Shown here piece by piece: positions 31,097 through 43,800 of a DNA stretch of 64,000 nt (position 1 is the stretch's first letter; each line of letters starts with the position of its first letter). Below the pieces are notes generated by a model, which ran no database searches, had not been told where the DNA came from, and worked only from the letters and a program-made list of their open reading frames with translations. Source of the DNA: Saccharomycopsis fibuligera x Saccharomycopsis cf. fibuligera (taxonomy: Eukaryota; Ascomycota; Saccharomycetes; Ascoideales; Saccharomycopsidaceae); the NCBI GenBank assembly GCA_001936135.1, contig CP012817.1:3596001-3660000 (forward strand), given 5' to 3'. A program made the position numbers and the translations under genes.

Positions 31097-34020
31097 TCAC
31101 ATTCCAAAATCAAAAGCGCTCAAATCTGGCTCTTCAAATGCAACTTTTGGTGGGGGTGCTTTATTTTTGAATGGGTTATTAATACCATCTTTACTATTAC
31201 TACTTTCATCATTGTCGTTCTCCTTCAATTCATCAACATCGCCATTTTCACCAGCAGTAACTTCGGCTTCGTCAGAATTTTTACTTTTTTTACTTTCCAA
31301 ACCATTGAATTGGTTTATTGTTTTACTTGTCTTATGAGCACCTTGGATATCCTGCACATCATGCACATACTGTTCTGTATCGTTAGGTTTACCTTCGTTT
31401 TTACCTTCATTCTTTTGTTCTGACTCCCAATGTTTTGATTGCACCTGTGATATCGATGATGATATATTATTCTTACCGATATTAGCACCACCACCAAAGC
31501 CACCATCACCGCCGACCCCGAAATCATCAAAATTGAATTCTTGAAATGCGCTATTAGACACCGGCTTCAATCTTGTATTGCCATTGCCATTTCCAAAGCC
31601 GTTGTCAAAGCCGCTATTAATACTATCGTTATCAACGTAATCACTTCTCGTATCGTGAGCTACAGCACGCTGCGTAGTAGCAGCAGCATTCTTTTTATCT
31701 TTTTCCACCTGTTGCTGCTTTTGGTCCTTCCGCTTTTTGTACTTTTGTTGTTCTTGTAGTGGAAACATAACTTGGTCTTTAGCAGCATTTGCAGCTTCTG
31801 CAGCTGACTCCTTTGCAATTCCCAAACAATCCACAAACTTCCAGTTTCTTAACAAATCAATGGATAAATAATCACACCCCATTCTACTATAGATTAAAGA
31901 AATTCTATGAATGAACTGAAATTCATGATGGCTGAAAACACTTAAAATTTTGTTGTATCGCGTAGGATTATCACTGGTGTGGTAACTATCATTGCTTCTG
32001 CTACTGTTTCTGAAAAACCCGCTTCTAGCCATATCATTTCTCAATTCTTTATAAATGATCACTAATATAGGATCGGTTTTTAAAAAGATATTATTGTTGC
32101 TGACAATAATCTCCTTTTCTCGGGCAACTAACTGATTTTGCTGCTGCTGCTGTTGCTGCATTTTTCCACTTTGTGACAGTTTTTGTTGTTGTAGTTGCAT
32201 GGTTATATTCTTTTCCTTTTCGTAGGCTTTTAAAACTCGGATGAATTTTGATCGTGCTGTGACGTCATCCAAATATGAAAATGAATCAGTATCACCAGCA
32301 CCATCACCGTTAACATTAGCAGCGCCTTTAGCCATTTTTCCAATTTCACTAATCTTGCCCACATTGCTTTCAATGTTGGAGTCACTATCTGCGTCAACAT
32401 TTTTATTACCATCAGTAACATTGCAAATATTTTCCTTTAAAACCTCATAAGGAGACTTGATTAAGGCAACAAGAGCAAGTTTATCCTCATGCAAGGACCA
32501 AAAAATATATGTGCATATCCATCGATTCCCATCATTCAAAGCCATTGGCAATAAATGATCAATTAAAATGCTTGTGAAAATTGGCCCTTTGAAGTTTCTT
32601 TTTTTCAATTTTTGTGTAGCTGTAAAGCTATCTACTTGACTATAATAAGAATCAAGTGAGCTGATATTGAAGCTGTTAGCATGACTGCTGAAATCACCGT
32701 CAATTGTCTGGTTAGTTTTGATCTTGATATTAACAAATTCATACACTCTAGCCACCGCAATTGCAAGTTCAACATCATTACATTTCTTAATCAATACATT
32801 AACACAATCCTGTAAACTATCAGCAAGCAAAAAAAAGCAACTTGCCATATAATACCGGTGCTTACTTAATAGCGCAAAAGCGTTTTTTACTGCACTTATC
32901 CGATTTTTTTCGCTGTTTTCAAAATCTAATGATAGAAATTTGATTAATTTTGCTTGTTCTGGATGACCGTGGCATATACGCCATAACTTTATCAAGATTG
33001 ACTTTTTCTTGAGAGCCAAGTAGAAAAGTGTGGCGTTTATTGGGTTTCTTGTCCTGGAGGTTTCAAAGTATGGCAAGTCTTCATTGACGGGGGAGTCTAA
33101 GATCATTGCGCCGTTATTTAGGCGTTGAAGTTGCTGCTGATAGGTTAGGTTTTCATTCTTAACACTGTTTTGAAACTCATTGTTTGCAATAGTTTCGAAT
33201 TGTTGTACAAGAAGTTGATCAGTAAGCCAATAGACCATTCCTGTTCTTTTACACTTTACCCAAGTCAACTTGCTATTGTGATTGTGGCTGACTGGGCTAG
33301 GCCCGTTACTCAAAGATTCATCATGAATCGAAATGTTGCCATTGATGATATCTAACAAGACTTGCTTGTTTTTGCAGTGAATGCCAAATAAATTGTCTCT
33401 CATATTTAAGCCTGCTTGAGTTCGAATATGTGATTGGTAAAGCTTGTAACCTAGCAAAAAATTAAACCCATTAAAATCCAAATCAGCACTCTTTTCATTA
33501 TTCTCATCATAATCATAATCATCATCATCATCATCATCACCGTCATCAGTGTTACTATTTCTAATAGCATGCACACTTTCCTGGAAACTTGTAAGCGCCC
33601 TATACTTGTCCAAAATTTCTAATGACTCAATAATTGTAAGTAGTGTTATTTGTTGATGTCTAGTTAGAATTGGTAATGATATTGCCATCAACTTTTCCTT
33701 CAATAATTTTACCCAAGATTTAAAATTTTTGGTGGTGTAAAGTTGCTCATCAGTTATCGTCATTCTGGTATTATGCTTATGGCTATTGTTGAACTTCTTG
33801 TCATTAGAATCATTAGATAGAAATAATGCCATTGCAGAAGCAGAGGAGTTTCTGCTAGAGCTACTTAAAAGTTTCCGTTTTTGCTTACTTAGGGAATATC
33901 TGTAATAGAAGTCTTCCACAGAAAACCCTAATAACCTTGGCAAGTACTTCAATTGAAACTTTTTCTCTTTTCGTTTAACGCCGTTGGTTAAAATTGACCC
34001 ATTTTCATCCTCCGTCATCG

Positions 34021-34053
<33 letters not shown>

Positions 34054-37000
34054 AATCATTGAAAGAATTATCTTCAGGTTCAACTTTTCTCAAATATAAA
34101 AACAATTTCAAGAAAATTTTTTTCACCAAATTGATTTTTCCAAAATACATACACTGGATGATAATTTGTGGATGATACACAGGCAACGTATTGTTTAAAA
34201 TTTCCACTAGACTGAAAATTGAATCAATAGAATTATTATTCAACGAACGATCACCAATGATTTTCTTGGTGTAGTTATCTTGTGCGATCATCTGCGGCGT
34301 TAGGGAATTTTTTGAGTAGTTGTCGCTAACAAACAATTGATTTCCCGTTCCGATGCAAAGTAGTCCGTTATTCAACCACATAGAGTCGTTAATTACATGA
34401 CTTGTAAAGGGTAACAAATCTATTTTCTTGATAGGGGCAAATGCTGGAAGATTATTTGTGTAGTCAAAGTTAAGTTGAGTGTATAATAGTACTGCATGTT
34501 TGAATCCAATGGATAGCACACACGGAGTATTACGGCTATTGTTTTCACTGGTAAAAGTCTTTTCCGTGATGTTGGCCCAATCAAGATCAGAGATTTCGTC
34601 TTCTTTGCCTTCTTTTTTCAAGTTGGTGAAATCTTGGGAGAATTCCAATATGGAATAACTGGTGTTGTAAATATAGACTTTTGTTTTCGTCTCATTTGCA
34701 ATAGCGATTTTGTTAATTGAGGAACCTTTGATATGGGACGCGTTGATGATGTTTGTGTCAATAGTACAGTTGTTGATCCATGTGATTTTAGGAGGTGAAT
34801 TGGAAGACCCCTTTTTGTGGAGCTTCACAGAGTAGGATTTTAGGATACCGCTTGAAGAGATCACGGTTAAAATGTCCCTGGAGTAGTTGTCAAGTGAAAT
34901 GTTCCAACCTACGGGGTCAACAGGGGAAATGCATTGAATGTCAAAATTTGAATTATTGGCTTCAGTTTTAGTTTCAGTTTTACTTTCGACTTCCGGTATC
35001 AAGTTATCGATAGTGATGGACGCAATCAGATTGTTTTGCAAATTAACTTCCCATGCTTTAGTTACATACTTTAGGGTAGTCGCTGGTGTACTTGACTTGT
35101 AAATTCCAATAACATAATGCATGTCGTATTTATAATCATGATGGTATTCTGGCAAATGGAAAAAAGTCAACAATCTCATTTTGTCATCATCGCCATCAGA
35201 GATTGCTTTTGATGCAGCAATCTGCTTTGCTTCCAAACCATGTGTCGTCCAAACAATTAGTTCATGCTGAGCGGAATAAGTAATTATTGTATCACCTCGT
35301 CTCAAGAGCACCGCACTAATAATTGAACTATTGGTAGTGATGACTGATTTTCGCTGCAATGTCATCCTGGCAAGCGAACTATGTTTAGTGATTTTACCGC
35401 TTAGTTTCAACGGGATCCATAACTTATGTTCATTGAATCTTGAAATAGATAAGCATGCTTCACCGGACAAATCTTTGAAAAGCTTTTGAATTGACTTATT
35501 GTGACCGGTGATCTTGTTCCCGAGGACCGCATTTAAAGTAGTGAATGTGGGTTGTTGTCCACTGATTGATGATGGAATTGTTTTTGTTGCAATAGTGCTT
35601 GTTTTGGGATTTGAGGCGTTTGAATGTTTTATTGAGAGATTAGTGATGGAGCGATTAAGGTTGTTTACATAAAGTTCATCATAATTATTATACAATTCAT
35701 TATAGTTGAGATTTTGCAAGAAATCGTCTAGTTTCAAGTAAACAAAGCGTAAATTCTTCTTGACCAAGTTATGGATAATAAACGCAATATCGCCGTTCTT
35801 GGATACTTCATCATCTTGAGAGTTGAATTCGTGGAAATTGGCAAAAGTGACTTTGCCGTGTTTTGGTCTGGCTTTTTTTGCGGATATTTTGATAGAATCG
35901 CTAAATATTACGAATCGAGGATCTGATGGAAAGACGTTTTGTGGGAACTGGATTATTTCACTGCTTGCTTTAGCCAGAGAAGTCAAACTTGTGATGGAAG
36001 AAGTTTGTGATGTTGATTCACCATCACCACCGTCATCATCAACACCATTTGAGCTAAAGGATAATTTTTTGAAAAAGATTGATTTTGGAGGATTCAGATT
36101 GAGATTTGTCACTAGATAGAATGACAAGTTTCCTTGCATATTGGCCACCATGATCAAATCAGACTGCAATTTGGAAAGGTTTTGAAGATTAGCATTCAAC
36201 GAATCATTTAGGATGCCATGCTTTTGAAACCGTTCCAAAGAGCGGTTAATCATATAGTCAAAGAAATAATTGTCAATAATTTTAATAAATTTCCTTTCGC
36301 TAATGCCATTCGCCAAAGAAGAATCAGTCAATTTTAGTGATCCCCAATGTTGCACTTTTTTTGATTTTTGGAATTCAAAGCTTAGAAACACTCTAATGTA
36401 GTTATCATTGGATATAGTATACAAGATATTGTACCTGCTTCCCTGCGAAGACTCTAGCTGGTGAGAATGATCAATGAACCGAAACTTGAAATCAGTAACA
36501 TACGAGGAGTGCTTTAGGTATAGTAGATTGAACTGCGTATTGGCAATATCAAAGTTGGTTCTGTAAAAAAACTTGATAAACTTGTCATACTTGGATATAC
36601 AAGCAATCAATTCGGAATTACGGGAAAACTTGACTAAATAACAAGGGTTGGGCAATGGCTGGCACCATATGAAAAGGAGGTTGTAATTTGAGTATTCGTC
36701 TTGCCTGTGGATATTGACTAAAGTGAGTTGCTTGTCGGTCCCAATGACTAGCTCACTGTCGTTTCCCCAAGATAAAGAGTTGACATTGGAGTGATCAGCA
36801 ATGATTTCGTTGGAAAATTGCCAGGTCCAGTAGACTGATTTGTTCTGGGAGCTTGTTTTGACTGGCTTGTAAACTTGGACAGTAGCAGCAGTGGAAATGG
36901 CAATGAGGCCGTTGGCTGGGTTAATGTCAACACAGGACAAGTCCTGGTCAAAGTAGAGTGTTTGGAGGTTGGTTAGGAGTTTTGTCAAGATGATTAAGTT

Positions 37001-37096
37001 ATTGCCGGAGCAGTAGGCAAAGACGGAGCAGGACCCCCACTTGACGAAGCAGGAGGCCTGAGACGTGGAGTTGGGCTCACCAGGTAGAAAGTTCAT
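31097..37096 (-). CDS. RAV1: Rav1, RAVE complex subunit for V-ATPase assembly
   Basis: A 1999-residue protein of the Rav1/DMXL (rabconnectin) family. With Rav2 and Skp1 it forms RAVE, which reassembles V1 and Vo sectors of the vacuolar proton pump after glucose-induced dissociation. The N-terminus MNFLPGEPNSTSQASCF and FAYCSGNNLIILT is typical. WD40-type propeller repeats cover about the first 850 residues and the conserved Rav1 C-domain follows (about 870-1650). The family average in yeasts is near 1350; the excess comes from insertions. These include two Asp-rich runs (34022-34057 and 33500-33545), a Gln-rich tract near 32135-32200 and a disordered Gly/Asn-rich tail ending EEPDLSAFDFGM. Start ATG at 37096. 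Firm identity. Confidence 0.95.
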
Positions 37097-37770
37097 CTAG
37101 AGTTGGAATGGCATTGGCATATGGCACTGAACTGGTTCTGCTGAAGAAGTGTCTGATGGTTTGACTGTTAACTGGTTGCAGCTTGAGCTGATTTGATGTG
37201 ACAGCGACGGTGGCGCTGAGGGACGTGCGGCATCTGCTAACGGGACTCTGTGTGCTGCTCCTTCGAGAAGTACACCACCACCACCATCACCATCATCACC
37301 AGAATATCAGCGAACAACTACAGCAAAACACAGCACAGCACAACACAACACAACACAACACAACACAACACAACACAACACAACAGCACTGGAATGCCGT
37401 ATGTCTTTAAACTCTAATAGGTAAGACATTTTCCCGCACCCTCACCCATACTACACTACCGCACACACTGTCTCTTAAGCGCCAAAGCTACCCTCGCCCT
37501 ATACCGCCTTCCTTCCCGGGTAAGCGCCAACGCCAACGCCCACTGCGCTCACATTTTGTGGATCACTGGTATTACTATCGATATCGAAACATCTGATATC
37601 CACACTGCGACAACAGAAAGAGCCTTGATTTGCACACTGGGTATCTCACAGATCTTTCGCACATTATCCGCCAGGATTTGCCAAATACTGTCGCTCTACT
37701 CTACTGCACCCCACTCCACCACATCTCATTATTCTATTCCATACACATTCACTCATACCTAGCACAAATA
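37097..37770. promoter_or_regulatory. Shared divergent promoter of RAV1 and the PH-domain gene
   Basis: A 674-base bidirectional region. A (CAC/CAT)n stretch at 37270-37300 and a pentamer array of CAACA, about nine copies, at 37341-37385 lie in the middle. The half next to the PH-domain gene is C-rich on the + strand with ACTACAC-type leader sequence. Confidence 0.6.
37341..37385. repeat. CAACA pentamer array
   Basis: About nine perfect tandem CAACA units in the divergent promoter. Confidence 0.95.
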
Positions 37771-39225
37771 ATGCCCGATTCCCCGCGTGGCGAGCTAGAG
37801 CACCAGCACCGCCAACGGGCTGCCTCCACGGCCCTCACTTCCAAGGAGCAAGAGCTCCAGCAAATCCAAATCAATGGCAATGAGCTAGTATGTCGCTCCT
37901 GGCTTTTGAAGCGCTCACGGACAACTCTTCTGTGGAAAAAATTGTGGTTTGTGCTCCGCAGAAACAGCCAGTTGGCCATTTATAAGGATGAAGACGAATA
38001 CAAGCCGCTCAACATAATCAACCTCAAAGAAGACGATATCACGGTGTCCAAGATTGTTAAGCAGAAGACGTCCAATAAAGATAAAGACAAATTTCAGTTC
38101 GCCCTTTTTAGTCCAAAAAACAAAACCATCCATTTGAGAGCTTTGAACGAGTATGACTATAATAATTGGTATCTAAATTTGGAAAAAATGCTACTGGCGG
38201 CTCCAGCAGAGCGGTTTGAACGTGCTGCAAGTACAAGCTCTGTAACGAAGTCACAGCACCAGCACCAGCACCAGCAAAAAGATCATGATGACGGTGGTAG
38301 TGTTCATGATGGCGACCACAGACCGCCGATTTCACCCTTGGATCTAAGACAACAATCGGATGATCTTTATCCTTACTCAATCTCACATAGCAGTACAAAT
38401 AATCTCAAACACTCAAATGTATCACAGCAAAACCTCCATACCAATTCGTCCAATTATACCCATAGTGACGTTGACGACAATGCCACTGGCTTAAATGATG
38501 AAGATTATTTTACTTCTGATAACGAAGGTCCACCCGGTACTGCCACATTCAATCCAGATACCAATTTCCCCATCCAAGAAGAAAATGAAGAAGAAATACT
38601 ACGAGAAGAACAAGAGTTATTTGAAGAGCAGTCTTCTCAAAACAAGTTGAATCTTGAAAAAATCAAAAATTCCGAATCTCCAGATTTCATGAAGGATTAT
38701 TTGATTCAACACTATTCATATAATTCTACCAAACCAGAACATATAATACAGAAAGGGTATTTGGTGAGAATAAAAAATTTGAACCAGTGGAGAAAATTTT
38801 TCATAATAATGACCAATAAGCATTTAATTTTTTACAAGATTCATAATTACAGTGAGACCAAGAACATTGATTATGAAAACTTGATTGAAGAATTAGCTAA
38901 TAAACCAGAAATACTCACCAATAATCCAATTGTAAACGATGATACAGAAGAAATCACACTAAGCCAGAGCAAAAAAATTGCGGTTTATCCGTCCAAAGTA
39001 ATTGACTTGAAAAACTTGGTTGATGTTGTTCAATTGGATCCGCTTTCCAAATCAAAACAAAATTGCTTACTCATAATTACTCCCACTAAAAGATATCGTT
39101 TTAGCACAAAGACAGAAACTGAGCTAATTAACTGGCTAATTATTTTCAAAAGTTTTTTGATTGTGAGAAAAAAAGAAATTGAGTTCAAGAATAGTGAAAT
39201 TGAAAGTAATGAAAAACTTTCATGA
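37771..39225 (+). CDS. OPY1: Tandem PH-domain protein, Opy1-like
   Basis: A 484-residue protein with two pleckstrin-homology domains. PH1 (about residues 42-145) begins CRSWLLKRSRTTLLWKKLWFVLR and ends with the conserved Trp in YDYNNWYLNLEKML. PH2 (about 328-470) begins KGYLVRIKNLNQWRKFFIIM and ends TELINWLIIFKSFL. An acidic, His/Ser/Asn-rich linker separates them. Opy1 of S. cerevisiae is a two-PH-domain sensor of PI(4,5)P2 that restrains the kinase Mss4; the same layout suggests orthology, although this protein is longer than Opy1 (328). I use the ATG at 37771; the longer frame upstream begins with TTG. Domain calls are solid; the gene name is tentative. Confidence 0.6.
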   Translation: MPDSPRGELEHQHRQRAASTALTSKEQELQQIQINGNELVCRSWLLKRSRTTLLWKKLWFVLRRNSQLAIYKDEDEYKPLNIINLKEDDITVSKIVKQKTSNKDKDKFQFALFSPKNKTIHLRALNEYDYNNWYLNLEKMLLAAPAERFERAASTSSVTKSQHQHQHQQKDHDDGGSVHDGDHRPPISPLDLRQQSDDLYPYSISHSSTNNLKHSNVSQQNLHTNSSNYTHSDVDDNATGLNDEDYFTSDNEGPPGTATFNPDTNFPIQEENEEEILREEQELFEEQSSQNKLNLEKIKNSESPDFMKDYLIQHYSYNSTKPEHIIQKGYLVRIKNLNQWRKFFIIMTNKHLIFYKIHNYSETKNIDYENLIEELANKPEILTNNPIVNDDTEEITLSQSKKIAVYPSKVIDLKNLVDVVQLDPLSKSKQNCLLIITPTKRYRFSTKTETELINWLIIFKSFLIVRKKEIEFKNSEIESNEKLS

Positions 39226-39569
39226 GATTTGCGTTAATATTTTTTTGTTTAATTGGTTTTGTTGAATATAGTCTAGTTAGCTTTTTGCTTATGTTTTCCT
39301 GGTTCTGTTTATGTTTCATAGTTAATGTCATGGTTTGTGTTTTCCTTTTGCTTTTGCTTTTGTTATAATATATTGTTGAACCAATACGTACGAATTCGAT
39401 CTTTGTGCAGTAAGATCACTGTATACTGTTTAGCTCACTTTGTAAAACAATAAAGTATGATATGAAATAGCCAAAATTTTTCCATATAAAAAATACAAAC
39501 AACGGTAGTAATAACCATTTAACAATCATAATATTTGAGTAATAGTAGTAGTGATAATAATAAAAAGCA
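39226..39569. terminator. Convergent 3' region between OPY1-like gene and RNH203
   Basis: A 344-base AT-rich shared 3' flank with T-rich sequence after the left stop and A-rich sequence (on +) before the right one. No distinct element beyond that. Confidence 0.5.
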
Positions 39570-40208
39570 TCATTCATGAATAATCAGATTAACCCGAATC
39601 ATTTCCTCCACATCGAACCACTGATTTTGAAAATTATGTTCAACTTTAAGCGAATCCGAGGCGAATTTTTCGTGTTCCCATAATATAATGTCGCTGATGT
39701 TGCCTTTTACACTCAAAAATTGTGCTTCATCAGTAGACGCGTTTTTCTCCAAAAGTAGCGATTGGTATCCTTGGGCCTGGCCTTGACTTTGGTCCTGTGG
39801 CAGGCATAGGTTGGTGAGGTCGAGTCTCTCTCCAAGAAATTTGCGACCTCTGAAATACGCTCTATATAGAGTTGTCGCGTTAGTGGTTGGCGATGAGTTG
39901 GGGGTGTCAGAGTTGGAAAAATGTTGCTGGATTTTTGATTCTCTGTATACTGGATAGAAATGATCTGGGTGTATTTCTGCCTCTGCCTCTGCCTCTGCTT
40001 CTGCTTCTGCTTCATTTGCTTGTTGTGATTGTTGGTTTTGTCGTCTTTGGCTAGGCTCAATTAGCGTCTCACCATTGAACTTTGTGTTCGATCTCTTCCA
40101 GAAATCGAGATCTTCTTCACCATTGTATTTGATGCGACATGGGAGGACATTTACTACTAGTTCTGAGTAGTCGATAGGATTCGATTGAGTGGACTGTGAA
40201 ACTGTCAT
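39570..40208 (-). CDS. RNH203: Ribonuclease H2 subunit C (Rnh203)
   Basis: A 212-residue non-catalytic subunit of RNase H2, the nuclear enzyme that removes ribonucleotides from DNA and RNA:DNA hybrids. The opening VVNVLPCRIKYNGEED (from about residue 18) and the block YRAYFRGRKFLGERLDL (about 115-130) are the family signatures. The C-terminal FDVEEMIRVNLIIHE helix fits as well. A (Glu-Ala)n run of about seven units, from hexanucleotide repeats at about 39979-40014, lengthens the first loop, and a Gln/Gly-rich insert lies near 140. S. cerevisiae Rnh203 is only 110 residues. Motif-based identification, fairly firm. Confidence 0.82.
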   Translation of the reverse strand: MTVSQSTQSNPIDYSELVVNVLPCRIKYNGEEDLDFWKRSNTKFNGETLIEPSQRRQNQQSQQANEAEAEAEAEAEAEIHPDHFYPVYRESKIQQHFSNSDTPNSSPTTNATTLYRAYFRGRKFLGERLDLTNLCLPQDQSQGQAQGYQSLLLEKNASTDEAQFLSVKGNISDIILWEHEKFASDSLKVEHNFQNQWFDVEEMIRVNLIIHE

Positions 40209-40899
40209 ATTATGGACTTTTGGAAATTGTATTATTGCGCGAAATTAGGAAACAAGATATGAGATATGATATGATATAGTATAGATTGTTACTATTTTTC
40301 TACTAGTGTCGTTTGCAAAAGCCAGTTAGCAAAGTTTGTAGTTTGAAGTTATTTTATAGAATTTTACTTTTAAGAATAGAGAGAGCGAAAGAAAGCTACA
40401 AGATAGGAAAGAACGAAATAAGATACAATAAATAAAACAATTAAAAATAATTATTTTTTCGTGTCCCCCGCGTCAGCCATAGAAAAATTGCGGAGATCTC
40501 CCACCAGTACGCTACTCAAAGCAGCTGAAACGCTAACTTGGCTCGGTTATGAATTTACCATTTTGACAAAGTTTCTTAATTTGGGGAATTAAGAAACTTT
40601 TAAACAAATGTAATACTCACTGTATAACCTACGGCAGGTCTCACAGCTGAAGTTTACCGGAAGCCAGTTTCCGACTGAGTTCAATTTTTTTTTTTTTTTT
40701 ATTTTTTTTACCGCTCTTCTAATACTGTTAGAAAAATAAAGTCAAAAAATTAAAATTACAAAAAAAATTACAAAAATCAAACTGAAAAATCAGTGTCAAG
40801 AGAGTCTGAAAACTATAGCACCCAAATTCTATCATAGCGCTACGACCAAGCATTGCTCATATCAGGCGTTCACCACATACATATCATAATACTGCCATT
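40209..40899. promoter_or_regulatory. Shared divergent promoter, RNH203 and giant gene
   Basis: A 691-base region with a T16 tract at about 40685-40700, ATATGATATGATATAGTATAG repeats near 40260-40285, and an inverted pair TTTCTTAATT / AATTAAGAAAC near 40569-40599. No specific factor site was assigned. Confidence 0.5.
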
Positions 40900-43800
40900 A
40901 TGAGTGGTCGTAATACTGCTATTTGTGCTGGCTCGTCTTTTATTCATGAACATAGACACACACAGCCACAACAAGTACAGCAGAGGCAGCAGCAGCAGCA
41001 CCAAAAGAAGCCAACATCAAAGGCCAAGAGACAAACTGGTCCCCCAATTTTGTCTTTACCTTCGTTATCAATATCCTCTTTTGCTGCACCAGATAACCAT
41101 CATGATCATGAAGATAGAGAACATTATGACGATGATTATGATTATGAAGAAGAAGATGATGATGGAGAAGAAGATGATGATGATGATGACGAAGTTCATT
41201 TCATGGGATGTTGTACCCATCATCAACATCAGCACAATGTCCACGGAAGTGACTTATGTTCAGATGGTGACGAATTCGATGACGATGAAAATTATGAAGA
41301 TGAAGATGTTGATGCGATTACTCATTTCAGTCGTCAATATCAGCGTCCCCAAAGACATAGCCATACAAATCAACATGATGATGCATTTGCAGATGCCAAT
41401 AATAGAGATGATGATGAGTTTAACCTTTTGATTGATCATAATTATACACATCTAACTTTCCATCCATGGTGCTCTTACTGTCTGCTGCAACGGCGTTTGG
41501 AGGCTCAGTTCAAGGAAGACAAGCTTCACGAGAGAAAAAAGGAAAAGAAAATACAAAAAACAAAATTTCAATTTACGACAACAACTAATAACAATACAAA
41601 TGGAAATGGCCATTCTAGAATTAAAAGTAGTTTTAGTGAAGATGAATGGGTAGATGCTGAGGATGATGAGTTGCATGAGCTGTTTTCTCATAACCAAATT
41701 AAGAGTCAGCAAAATCATGCTGCACAGCATCATCATCATTATCATCAGCCCAATGATATGGCCCATGACCAGCCCCGTGAGGGTCCCAATAGTCATACGC
41801 ATAGTCTTTATAATTATGTTCCAACTCAAAGTCCAAGGAAAAGACAATCAAGATCCAGTAATAGTATTAATAACTACAGTGATAGTACAAAGTTGAATGA
41901 TTTACTCAAGCAAGGACTAGGAAGTGGTGATAAAGATCTCGATAGTGATGGTACTCCAGTTGGTGATATTTTAGCAAAGAAAAAACGTAATATTTTAATG
42001 AACTATGTAAAGAAAAGGGCTGCTCTAGCTAGCACTGGCAATGCTTCTACTGCGCTTGCCCCTGTTCTTCCTGCTACTCCACCAGCTAGTGCAACTAACC
42101 GGCAAGCCTTTTTGATACGTATTGGCCATTTTATGAAAGTCATCATCAAAGATTTGGATATCTGTGAAAAGGTGCAACATATCCTTTATGCATTTGGATT
42201 AAACAAATTTATTGGTGGGAAAATGCCAACCACTTTGAAAGAATCCTATTTCGAAACGATACTACAAGGCGACTTTGACCGCCGGTTGGGAAATTTTGGT
42301 AATGAAAACAATTCACAGAACGCAACCTTAACATGCAGTAAGTTGAATCCAATTATTTATTGGCTTGCCGCGATTATGAAAAGTGATATATTTCAGGTAG
42401 TGAAAAGGCTTCATTTAGTTAAAGGCAAAACTGCTAAACTTTTACGAGCATTTATCGATTTGGAAAAAGGTACTACTACGTCATCAAAGAAAGAAAGAGT
42501 TCTTAGAGAGTACGGGATTTTTTCATCTCTTGATAGGAGTTTTTTGAGTAAAATTTATGATTTTGTTGAAGGTAATGAAGCATTTTTCGTATCTTTGATG
42601 GTGGTTTTGTCGTTGGATCAGATAATTATGGGAATCACTGGATCGAAACAATCGCGGAAATACAAGCATATCGAAGATGAGCGAGCGAAAACAATTATTC
42701 ATTACCCTCATGGTCTTTCAGAACGGCAAAAAAGAGTTGTGTCACAAACCAGTCCATCTTTAACTTTTGATAGAAGTGGCCGTCGCAATTCAGACACGAA
42801 GGAAGGTGAAGAAGAGCGTTTTGAACATATGGAACATTTTGCAAATGAACCCGAAGCAAATGGTACAAAAAGTAATTCAATTAAAAGAGGAAACATGTTG
42901 AAAAGTGACAACAAAACCACTATTATGCCCGATAATAAAATGCTTCCAAAGAAACATGACAAGGTAAAACAAATATTGCAAAAAAAACCGACGCAAAAAG
43001 AATTCAAAGTTGATCGTGCGGCAGTTGACAAATATTGCAAACAATATCCTGAATTTGCAGAACAACTAGATATAGTAGAAAATTATATTAACAACATTGA
43101 AGAATACGAGAACGTCGTGGCACCCCAATTTTATGAAATTTATGAGAAATGGAGCTGGCAGAAGGAATTTGGTCGTTATGAGATGGCTTCAGATAGAGAC
43201 GAAATTTTAGCTAAATTAAACGCCATTGTTAATATATTGAAACATCAAGTGATGGACTCTCAAGTCATTGAAATTATATTGGAGCAGTTTATTTATGCAG
43301 AAACTTTTTATGAAGCTCGCAGGTCAATTGAAATCAATTTTCAACAATTGATGGATTGCTTTGCTGAGATGCATAGTGATGCAAAGGCAAAAGCTCTTAC
43401 TGAGTTGGTGCAGTTGATTCCTAGATTGACAGGGAATGAAAGTTGGAAAGCAGAGATTAAAAAAATGGTTGGTGATATTGTTGATTTGCCAAGGGGTAGT
43501 GGAAATGGTAAGCAGCAGCAGGAGAAAAAGGAGATTAACTCTTCAAGTAATTGTAAACCAAAGAGCGTTGAGCAGAAAAGATCTCCGTCAATGAATACTG
43601 GTAACGCAACTTCATCAGGCAATGAAAAAAAAACCAATACAGCGCGTGCTGTTAAAAATAATGCAGAAATACCAAAAGGGCTTAGAAGAAGTGAAGCTGA
43701 GATGAAGTTTTTGAATAAATTAAAAGAAGCAGAACTCGAGGAGAAAGAAATGGCACAAAAACTGTATAAACAAAAACAACAGTGGACCAATGAGATGAAA

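Noticed and set aside
37630-37770. Longer N-terminus for the PH-domain protein
   Set aside because: Begins with TTG; the ATG at 37771 gives a complete first PH domain.
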